From: an uncultured Bacilli bacterium
Lineage (GTDB): Bacteria; Bacillota_I; Bacilli_A; RF39; UBA660
Reading direction: 5' to 3'
Assembly (NCBI GenBank): GCA_947632255.1
Contig: CANROL010000082.1
Location: 1 to 5,553 of the forward strand
Length of the DNA stretch: 5,553 nt
A program made the translations under genes and the position numbers. Of the stretch, positions 1 through 5,553 are shown piece after piece. The notes below the pieces were generated by a model. It was not told where the DNA came from. It was given only the letters and a program-made list of their open reading frames with translations, and made no database searches. Numbering within the stretch: position 1 is the stretch's first letter; each line of letters opens with the position of its first letter.

Positions 1-338
1 ATATTAAGTAATCCTAATTTATATAAATCAGATTTTTTAGCTTCTGCTTTCCCAATTAATTTATTTAAATACAAAATTAAAATAATTCCCCCCACTAAAG
101 CAATAAAAGAATAAACTATCCCCTCTCCTACTCCCATTTCTTTTAATAAAACAAAAGTAGCATCCGGTATTAAATCAGTTAAACTAATTCCAATCATAAT
201 TGCTAAAGAAAAAGCTAAAGCACAAACTATAAACTTATTAATATTTTCTTCTTTAAATTTAAAAAAGATCACTAATCCCCCTATCACCGTGGATAAACCA
301 GCAATCGTTGATACTACTAAAGCCATTGTAAAATTCAT
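1..338 (-). CDS. ZIP-family (ZupT-like) metal transporter, N-terminal part, cut by left edge
   Basis: This minus-strand frame has no stop from 338 to the left edge and gives the first 112 residues; ZIP/ZupT proteins are usually about 250-270 residues. It starts MNFTMALVVSTIAGLSTVIG, with three hydrophobic segments at about 5-26, 34-56 and 73-93. The first has the small-residue pattern of ZIP TM1. The second ends ISLTDLIPDA (51-60), matching the ZupT signature of a Ser, an acidic residue and a Pro closing TM2. Family members move Zn2+ and sometimes Fe2+, Mn2+ or other divalent ions across the cytoplasmic membrane, usually inward. The His/Glu metal-site helices (TM4-TM5) lie outside the window, so ion specificity cannot be judged. 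The acidic TM2 residue is Asp55, where ZupT as I recall it has Glu. ATG 338 is preferred over the in-frame ATG at 350 because GGTGA sits five bases before it. The gene follows the M26 protease gene on the same strand, beyond a terminator. Family call fairly sure; exact subfamily uncertain. Confidence 0.8.
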   Translation of the reverse strand, partial: MNFTMALVVSTIAGLSTVIGGLVIFFKFKEENINKFIVCALAFSLAIMIGISLTDLIPDATFVLLKEMGVGEGIVYSFIALVGGIILILYLNKLIGKAEAKKSDLYKLGLLN

Positions 339-369
339 AATCTTCACCATTAAAATATATGAACAACAT
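339..369 (-). promoter_or_regulatory. Short leader of the ZIP gene; possible weak promoter, not convincing
   Basis: Only 32 bases separate the terminator stem from ATG 338. The minus strand has TATATT and TATTTT, which resemble a -10 box. No TTGACA-like -35 box is found 16-18 bases upstream, where the terminator T-run and stem lie. Either the promoter overlaps the terminator, or the ZIP gene is expressed by read-through from the protease gene. The sequence does not settle this, and no riboswitch or clear metal-regulator operator is seen. Confidence 0.25.
344..348 (-). promoter_or_regulatory. Shine-Dalgarno site for the ZIP transporter gene
   Basis: The minus strand reads GGTGA here, complementary to the 16S rRNA anti-Shine-Dalgarno sequence, with a five-base spacer to ATG 338. 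The alternative ATG at 350 has only AT-rich sequence before it (TATATTTTA), and its own codons overlap this site. This decides for the start at 338. Confidence 0.6.
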
Positions 370-404
370 AAAAAAAGTATTAATATTTAGCATTAATACT
401 TTTT
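370..404 (-). terminator. Rho-independent terminator after the M26 protease gene
   Basis: Positions 372-384 and 392-404 are perfect inverted repeats (13 bp) around a 7-base loop (385-391). The inner stem is GTATTAAT/ATTAATAC and the outer part is A5/T5. On the minus strand the stem is followed directly by more T, giving a run of seven T from 376 to 370. The hairpin begins five bases beyond the protease stop codon (409-411). The stem has only one G-C pair, so it is weak by usual standards but in keeping with this AT-rich genome. Its A/T flanks are nearly symmetric, so it could also work on plus-strand transcripts, although no plus-strand gene is seen in the window. It separates the protease gene from the ZIP gene, so some read-through cannot be excluded. 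Confidence 0.8.
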
Positions 405-408
405 AAAT

Positions 409-3400
409 TTATTTACTTATTGTAAAATCTTTTATTTCATGAGGATTAGAAGTATCATATATTTCTCCTTCAAAATCTTTAGTACTTCTTTTTATCATAT
501 AATAAGCTTGTCTTTTAACTTCTGTTGAATTAACTAAATTAAGTGCATTATTAATTTTATTAGTATCCCCTGTTTTTTCAGCTTCTCGAACTGCTTCGGC
601 ATCTTTTATTAAAGCATAATAGAAGTCTTCCACTACTTGATTAACATCAATATATTGAACATATTTTAAGTTATCTTGAACATTCTTAAATCTATCCATA
701 CGGTAATCTTTAAATGTTATATCCGGATTTTTAGTTATTGTTCTTAAAGCCTCTAAATCTGTTTTCGAACCATCTGTATTCTTATTAATATTACTATAAT
801 AAGCAATATAACCATCATCATACCCAGCATAACCAAGCATTTCATAAGCAAATATTTTTAAACTATAAGAATCAGGTCGACCATAGTCATTATGTGGATG
901 ATACCATCTAGTTTTATAAATCTTCTCAGCTCCATATTTATTATCGCCAAAAGTGGTTCCAGATGCAGGCATTCCTGGATATAAAACTAATCTATTATCA
1001 TATAAATCTTCTAATTTAGTAATACTTAATTTATTAAATTCTTCTAAACTTAAACGACTATATTGAGTTTTCTTATATTTAAGTTTTTGATCAGCATTAT
1101 CTATATCTGGATAATTAGCTTGGAAAGTAATTAAAGCTTGATCTTCTTTATTAAGTTGTAAGTAAGCTTTAGCTTCTAAATAATCTAAAATATAATATGT
1201 TTCAAATAACTTACTATAAAAATCTTGAATTTTCTTAGGTGAATCTATTCTTTCTGGTACTAAATTAGCACTCATATAATCATTTTCGTTAAATCTTAAA
1301 GATAAATTCATGTTAATTTCGCCATCAGTCCATCTTTGCGATAAGTTACCATCCGCATAATCTTCGCCTCCAGCATCCCATCTGCGGCCATTATTTTTTA
1401 AGAATAATCGAGCATCTTGATTATGCGCGCTTTCATGTGACCATGTCCCATAAGCTGTTAAAGCTGAATAAGCATTATATTTTACTTGTGAGCCATTTGC
1501 TCCTGCCGCGGTTCCATTCATATCTTGCCATTGATTTAAAGCTTCTTGAAAATTCTTATGGAATCCTTCTTCAGTTACATATGGACTTTCATAAACAGAA
1601 TTACCATTGGCATCTTTTGTAAATCGATGATCAATTTGAACATTATGAATATTATTAAAATAAATTGCATCTTCTATTATTTTGGAAGCAGTTGTATAAT
1701 ATGTTTTAATTTTTATAGCATATTCTTCTACTTGATTTTTAAATGTTTCAAATTGTCCTTCATCAAAAGGATCAATAATATATGTTCTAATAGAACCAAT
1801 TAAATATTGAGTTGGACTAGATATTATATAAGTTGATCTCTCTGGTAAAGTAAGTATTACTAAAGCATAATTTTGCCATGTTGTTTTAATATGACTCCAT
1901 GCACTATAAGTAATATCACTTCTACCATCTATTGCAATTTCTTTTAAATATCCTTTAAAAGTATTTTTAAACCATGTATCTGGATCCATATCACTTAAAT
2001 ATTTTAAATAATATTCAATTAAATTAGGAATATCTTTAATATTAGTATATTTAGCTAAAGCTTTATTATAAACATTATTAGTCTCACTTGTTGCAAAATT
2101 AGTTTCATTTTGGAAGAATATATTCGTTATATCATCAATATTTAATATTTTATTAAATCCTTCCCCTTTAAATAAAACTAAATCATTTAACATAACTCCA
2201 TCTATATCTACTTTATACCATCTATTAAAGTAATTATATACATATAAAGCTCTTTTTAAAGTATCATTACTAATTAATTCTTTTTCTATATATTTATTAA
2301 TAGCATCCATTTCATTAGTAATAGTATAATTACTATTTCCTAAATATTTTAAAACAAATTCTTTTAATTCTAATTTAGTTACTTCATTATAATAATCTCT
2401 ATATAAACGTGAATCATCAAGTTTAGTTAAAGGATCTAAATCTTTAGTATAATCTAAATTACTTAAATAATTTACTAAATTAGTAACTAAACTAGCATCT
2501 TCCACCATCATATAATGATTATAAGTATAACTTATATTTAATTCTTTTATTTGATAAGCCACAACCATATCATATAATTTATCAAATACAACATTATATG
2601 ATATATCATCCCCATTATTGAATATTACTTTAATTTTAGCTATTTTATGATAATCTTTATTAGTTAAATACGTAACTAAACCTCCATCTTTATCTAAAGG
2701 AATAATATGTTTAATTATTTCTTTATTTAAGATATTATCTTCATCTATTTTATCTGCTTCTTTTAAAATAACTTCTTTTTCATAAAAAGGCATTAATAAA
2801 TATAAATTTTGATATAAAATATTTTTATTTTTATTATACAAAGGATTATCTTCTATATTAGGTAATTTAAATCCTTCAATATTTAAAGTAGGTAAATTAT
2901 TATAACTTATATCTTTTAAATTCCATATATCTTTATCAAATAAAGCTTTATTACTAAAGAAATCACTATTAATATCATCCATTTTAATATTATTAAAAGC
3001 ATCGCCTTCATTAGTTGTAAAATTAGATTCTTCTAATTGATAATTATTTAGACTATTATCATTTGATGTATAAACTTGTCCAATTTTATAACCATATTCC
3101 CCAGTTGCTAAAGATACATTATTAATTAATATTCCATTTAAAGAACCAGCAATTCCTCCTGTATTTCGATAATTAGCATAACCAAAAGCATTATTTAAAG
3201 TGGCTTTAGTATAACAATTCTTAATCGTCGATGTTTTATCAAGATTACCAGCAATTCCTCCTAGATGTTGATATCCTGAAGTAAATGTTCCCATAACATA
3301 ACAATTACTAACGACAGAATTATTATTAACACTTCCGGCAATACCACCAATATTAGAGTCATATGTTCCATTATTGAAGATTAAACCGGTAACCCCAACT

Positions 3401-5553
3401 TGATCTATTGTAGAATTTTTAAGGCTTCCTACGATTGCTCCCGTTGTTGCTTCAGTACCGTTTTTCTCAAGCCCAGTAATTAATATTTGACTTATTTTTG
3501 TATCTGTTGCTAAAGAACCAAATATTCCATGACTACCTTGATTTAATACGACATTTTGAAATTTAATATTTTTAATTTCCGCCCCACTTAAACTCTTAAA
3601 TAAAGCTTTATTTAAATTTTTAATTGAATATCCTTGTCCATCTAAAGTTCCCGTAAAATCTATTTCCGTTAAAGATGGTGTATTAACATCTAAATCTCTC
3701 GCATCAAAATCATGTTCTAACACAAAATCCCCATCTGGATTATCCTTTAAAGCTTGAATAAATTCTGTGAAAGTCTGTGGTCTATTTGTATTACTAGCTA
3801 AATTATTATCTATTAATCCAAAATCTACTCTTAAATTTTCTACTTTATTATTTTCTTTTGATATTGCATATTTATAATCTAAAACTAATATCAAATGATT
3901 ATCTTCTATAACTACTTCTTTTATCTTACTATATATATCTGGCATTGTACTACTAGCTATTTTAACAAAATATTCACCGATATTATCTTCTAATTCTTCT
4001 TTAGAAATACTTTTAACTATATTAGCAATTCCATCTATATTATGATATAAAACAGTATCAGTAATATCTTTTAATTCTAAATATTTTTCATCTAAAGATA
4101 TCACATCTTCATATACTACTATATCTTCATATTTATTAATATTATCATTTTTATTACTATCTAAATCATAACTAGCTATTACTTTTACATAATAACGCAT
4201 AATACCTTCAACTCTATTAAAAGTAATCATATTATCTTTAAAAGTATATTTATTTGTAATATTAGAATTATCTCTTGTAATATCTACCATTATATTATTT
4301 ATTAAAGTATCATCTATATCATTAAAGTTTAAATATACTTTAATTTGATCTTCTAATACTTCATATTTTAAATCACTTATAATTAATTTATCTTTTAGTA
4401 TTTCAATATTAGTTTTAATATCATCTAAATTAATAACTTTACCATTATTTAAAATAATACTATCTATCTTAATTTCCTTTATTCCAGCTTCATGAATTCC
4501 ATCAATTTCTACATAATAATAATTATTATCTTTAATAACTTCATATATCTTATCATCAATTATAACTTTAGCAATAGTTAAATTATATTCATTTTCAAAA
4601 CTAAAATTAAATCTTAACTTAATCTTTTCGTCTTTTTCAAAATAATTATTATTATTCTTACTTATTCCTTCTAAATTAGTTACTTTAATATTATTATATA
4701 CTAAAGAATCATATAAAGCATAATTTAATTTAAATATTTCTTTATTATTAATAATATTTTTATTATCTTCTTCTAAAATAATATTACTATCTAAATCAAA
4801 ATCCCCAGTTATTATTAAATCATTTAAAGTATCTTTATTTATATTATTAATAGTTATTGTATTATTTCCTACTTTTATATCTTCCTTAAATTCTTGATAA
4901 GTAAGACTACCCTTTAAGAAACTATTATCTGGATCAACTAAATTAAAGTTAACCGTTATTTTATTATTAAGATAATCTTCATTAATTATTTTAAAATCTT
5001 CTACTCTTGCTTCATCTTTTAAAACATCAATAGTTAAAATATTATCTTCAACATAGACATAAGTACCATCGGCAAACATTACTCTATTTGCAACTAATTC
5101 TAAAATACCAGCTTTATTTGGTACTTTAAATGATACAGTATAAGTAGCTTTATCCCCATTCGCTGTATTTCTAGTTGCCGTATAATTAAGCCCATTAATA
5201 GTAATCGCGGTGATTAAATTACCAACTTTTTTACCATAGTCAGTAGGAACAGATATTTCATATTTAACATACATTATTTCTTCTTTTTTAGGATATACTT
5301 TAGCTAAACTAGAACTTGCAATATAAATATTAGATTTTACTGTAATTGCCGCGGTTCCAATTTCTTTATCTTTAGTATCTTTATCCCCTAAATTATAATC
5401 AGCATATATGTTTACTTTAAATTTAATATGATTAGATTTTTGATAAGAAAATTGAGCATTCCCATCTATTACTTCAACTTCTTCTAATTTATTACCATCA
5501 TTATCTATTAAAACTGCCCATAATTTAGAAATAGTATTATCTTTATCAACAAC
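409..5553 (-). CDS. M26-type (IgA1 protease / ZmpB-like) zinc metalloprotease, C-terminal 1,714 residues, cut by right edge
   Basis: The minus-strand frame is open from the right edge to TAA at 409-411. Residue 1 below is the codon at 5551-5553. Order seen: ~200-residue beta repeats (1 to about 497); a conserved linker with LKDITDTVLY and EYFVKIASS; the M26 N-terminal domain from TFTEFIQAL (594), including LFKSLSGAEIKNI and five GLUG-type repeats (676-820); NLYLLMPFYEKE around 921, a segment well conserved in streptococcal ZmpB; then the protease domain with HESAH (1373-1377), GRR (1389-1391) and Glu1397. A late conserved segment, MLGYAGYDDGYIAYYSN, starts at 1572. Family members are secreted gluzincin-like endopeptidases of about 1,800-2,000 residues that cut host proteins; some cut the IgA1 hinge, but many M26 members have other or unknown targets. 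No membrane segment or sorting signal occurs in the window; in streptococci these are N-terminal, so they would lie beyond 5553. ATG 5274 is not the start: 93 further homologous codons precede it. Family call is strong; substrate is unknown. Confidence 0.92.
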   Translation of the reverse strand, partial: VVDKDNTISKLWAVLIDNDGNKLEEVEVIDGNAQFSYQKSNHIKFKVNIYADYNLGDKDTKDKEIGTAAITVKSNIYIASSSLAKVYPKKEEIMYVKYEISVPTDYGKKVGNLITAITINGLNYTATRNTANGDKATYTVSFKVPNKAGILELVANRVMFADGTYVYVEDNILTIDVLKDEARVEDFKIINEDYLNNKITVNFNLVDPDNSFLKGSLTYQEFKEDIKVGNNTITINNINKDTLNDLIITGDFDLDSNIILEEDNKNIINNKEIFKLNYALYDSLVYNNIKVTNLEGISKNNNNYFEKDEKIKLRFNFSFENEYNLTIAKVIIDDKIYEVIKDNNYYYVEIDGIHEAGIKEIKIDSIILNNGKVINLDDIKTNIEILKDKLIISDLKYEVLEDQIKVYLNFNDIDDTLINNIMVDITRDNSNITNKYTFKDNMITFNRVEGIMRYYVKVIASYDLDSNKNDNINKYEDIVVYEDVISLDEKYLELKDITDTVLYHNIDGIANIVKSISKEELEDNIGEYFVKIASSTMPDIYSKIKEVVIEDNHLILVLDYKYAISKENNKVENLRVDFGLIDNNLASNTNRPQTFTEFIQALKDNPDGDFVLEHDFDARDLDVNTPSLTEIDFTGTLDGQGYSIKNLNKALFKSLSGAEIKNIKFQNVVLNQGSHGIFGSLATDTKISQILITGLEKNGTEATTGAIVGSLKNSTIDQVGVTGLIFNNGTYDSNIGGIAGSVNNNSVVSNCYVMGTFTSGYQHLGGIAGNLDKTSTIKNCYTKATLNNAFGYANYRNTGGIAGSLNGILINNVSLATGEYGYKIGQVYTSNDNSLNNYQLEESNFTTNEGDAFNNIKMDDINSDFFSNKALFDKDIWNLKDISYNNLPTLNIEGFKLPNIEDNPLYNKNKNILYQNLYLLMPFYEKEVILKEADKIDEDNILNKEIIKHIIPLDKDGGLVTYLTNKDYHKIAKIKVIFNNGDDISYNVVFDKLYDMVVAYQIKELNISYTYNHYMMVEDASLVTNLVNYLSNLDYTKDLDPLTKLDDSRLYRDYYNEVTKLELKEFVLKYLGNSNYTITNEMDAINKYIEKELISNDTLKRALYVYNYFNRWYKVDIDGVMLNDLVLFKGEGFNKILNIDDITNIFFQNETNFATSETNNVYNKALAKYTNIKDIPNLIEYYLKYLSDMDPDTWFKNTFKGYLKEIAIDGRSDITYSAWSHIKTTWQNYALVILTLPERSTYIISSPTQYLIGSIRTYIIDPFDEGQFETFKNQVEEYAIKIKTYYTTASKIIEDAIYFNNIHNVQIDHRFTKDANGNSVYESPYVTEEGFHKNFQEALNQWQDMNGTAAGANGSQVKYNAYSALTAYGTWSHESAHNQDARLFLKNNGRRWDAGGEDYADGNLSQRWTDGEINMNLSLRFNENDYMSANLVPERIDSPKKIQDFYSKLFETYYILDYLEAKAYLQLNKEDQALITFQANYPDIDNADQKLKYKKTQYSRLSLEEFNKLSITKLEDLYDNRLVLYPGMPASGTTFGDNKYGAEKIYKTRWYHPHNDYGRPDSYSLKIFAYEMLGYAGYDDGYIAYYSNINKNTDGSKTDLEALRTITKNPDITFKDYRMDRFKNVQDNLKYVQYIDVNQVVEDFYYALIKDAEAVREAEKTGDTNKINNALNLVNSTEVKRQAYYMIKRSTKDFEGEIYDTSNPHEIKDFTISK
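1363..1437 (-). other. Zinc-binding and catalytic site of the M26 protease (HExxH + Glu)
   Basis: Codons here encode TWSHESAH... with His1373, the catalytic Glu1374, and His1377, and end at Glu1397 in AGGEDYADG. Spacing from the first His to the last Glu is 24 residues. This matches the streptococcal M26 pattern as I recall it (HEMTH, then GRR, then a Glu at +24). The GRR landmark is also present at 1389-1391. All residues needed for zinc binding and catalysis are intact, so the enzyme is predicted active. The two variable positions are Ser-Ala instead of the usual Met-Thr. Confidence 0.88.
3094..3528 (-). repeat. Five GLUG-type repeats inside the M26 N-terminal domain
   Basis: Five glycine-centred motifs lie at residues 676 (GIFGSL), 705 (GAIVGSL), 736 (GGIAGSV), 765 (GGIAGNL) and 799 (GGIAGSL), spaced 29, 31, 29 and 34 residues. 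Each is followed by a strand such as NSTIDQVGVTG, SVVSNCYVMG or STIKNCYTKA. This is the GLUG pattern found in M26 proteases and in other surface proteins, expected to form a right-handed parallel beta-helix-like solenoid. Two repeats carry Cys at the same place (751 and 780) in the common NCY context. In pneumococcal-type M26 enzymes a comparable block precedes the catalytic domain and may shape substrate access; a substrate role here is inference. Confidence 0.85.
4063..4380 (-). repeat. Protein repeat copy 2 (A module only) before the conserved M26 linker
   Basis: Residues 392-497. ISDLKYEVLEDQIKVYLNF aligns with the A-module start of copy 1, and VKVIASYDLDSN (457-467) with its DFDLDSN landmark. 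After LKDITDTVLYH the sequence no longer follows the B module. It passes into a different conserved M26 segment (NIGEYFVKIASSTMPDIYSK), so the tandem array ends here. ZmpB-type streptococcal proteases, as I recall them, have a similar TYDLD-containing module at the same place before the GLUG block. Confidence 0.6.
4381..5004 (-). repeat. Protein repeat copy 1 (complete A+B unit, about 208 residues)
   Basis: Residues 184-391. The A module starts VEDFKIINEDYLNNKITVNF and carries GDFDLDSN (251-257). The B module starts near NNIKVTNLEG (about 287) and carries DEKIKLRFNFS, HEAGIKEIKI (354-363), NNGKVINLDD and EILKDKLIISDLKYE. Landmarks recur in copy 2 about 208-210 residues later (VEDFK to ISDLK; DFDLDSN to SYDLDSN) and in copy 0 about 199-208 residues earlier. 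The composition is very rich in Asn, Ile, Asp and Lys. Confidence 0.65.
5005..5553 (-). repeat. Protein repeat copy 0 (partial at right edge) in the M26 protease
   Basis: Residues 1-183 form the last part of a two-module beta-rich unit that recurs downstream. The A-module tail, KVNIYADYNLGD (46-57), aligns with LIITGDFDLDSN and VKVIASYDLDSN in the next two copies. The B module contains EEIMYVKYEISVP, NKAGILEL, FADGTYVYV and LTIDVLKDEARVEDFKI. The B module aligns with copy 1 over its whole length, so this is protein-level repetition and not recent DNA duplication. The likely role is a stalk or adhesive spacer of Ig-like sandwich domains between cell surface and protease; that role is inferred. 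Confidence 0.65.

Noticed and set aside
348..350. Alternative ATG start for the ZIP gene, four codons upstream
   Set aside because: In frame, but it has no Shine-Dalgarno sequence before it, and it overlaps the GGTGA that correctly precedes ATG 338.
1437..1622. Plus-strand open frame of 61 codons
   Set aside because: It lies wholly inside the M26 catalytic domain on the opposite strand, has no recognisable ribosome site or domain, and is best explained as a shadow of the real gene.
1546..1803. Plus-strand open frame of 85 codons with hydrophobic, Cys/Phe/Ile-rich sequence
   Set aside because: It is antisense to conserved protease sequence. The apparent hydrophobic stretches arise from complementing Asn/Lys/Glu/Asp codons, and it has no credible start context.
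3094..3528. Autotransporter or adhesin passenger domain suggested by the GLUG repeats
   Set aside because: The flanking M26 N-terminal segments and the HExxH...E protease domain explain the block, and no outer-membrane barrel is present in this Gram-positive-like context.
409..5274. A complete 1,621-residue protein starting at ATG 5274
   Set aside because: The frame continues without a stop to the right edge and encodes homologous repeat sequence there, so 5274 is internal.
1..5553. CRISPR array, tRNA, rRNA, insertion sequence or phage element
   Set aside because: No short direct-repeat/spacer array, tRNA-like cloverleaf, rRNA segment, transposase or terminal inverted repeats were seen. Repetition in the window is at protein level within one gene or is simple A/T bias.

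Overview
The window is very AT-rich and holds two genes on the minus strand, both cut by the window edges. The large gene reads through 1,714 sense codons without an in-frame TGA, and the tryptophans I checked are TGG. The organism therefore appears to use the standard code rather than the Mycoplasma/Spiroplasma code. Strong A/T bias at third positions, Asn/Ile/Lys/Asp-rich proteins and a streptococcal-type surface protease suggest a low-GC Firmicutes/Bacilli host. It could be one of the small-genome gut lineages related to Erysipelotrichales or RF39. That placement is inference from composition and gene content only.

Layout, in minus-strand transcription order. From the right edge (5553) to 409 runs one open frame encoding the C-terminal 1,714 residues of a giant extracellular zinc metalloprotease of the M26 type (the IgA1 protease / ZmpA-ZmpB-ZmpC group). 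In order it contains: tandem ~200-residue two-module beta repeats (residues 1 to about 497); a conserved M26 linker; a glycine-rich GLUG repeat block (about 676-820) within the M26 N-terminal domain; a long helical/mixed central region with an LMPFY motif at 920-924; and a catalytic domain with His-Glu-Ser-Ala-His at 1373-1377 and a matching third zinc ligand, Glu1397. The N-terminal signal, any cell-wall anchor and the promoter lie beyond the right edge. The first in-window ATG (5274) falls in the middle of a repeat strand and is not the start.

Just after the stop codon is a clean hairpin with a T-run, read as the rho-independent terminator (370-404). After a short leader, a second minus-strand gene starts at 338 and runs off the left edge. 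It encodes the first 112 residues of a ZIP-family (ZupT-like) divalent metal transporter. Because its 3' end lies outside the window, a search restricted to complete frames would miss it.

The two genes are probably separate transcription units. A zinc-dependent protease next to a probable zinc transporter is suggestive, but a functional link is not shown by the sequence. The most notable point is the streptococcal-like M26 protease in what looks like a non-streptococcal, extremely AT-rich genome. Its substrate cannot be read from the sequence.
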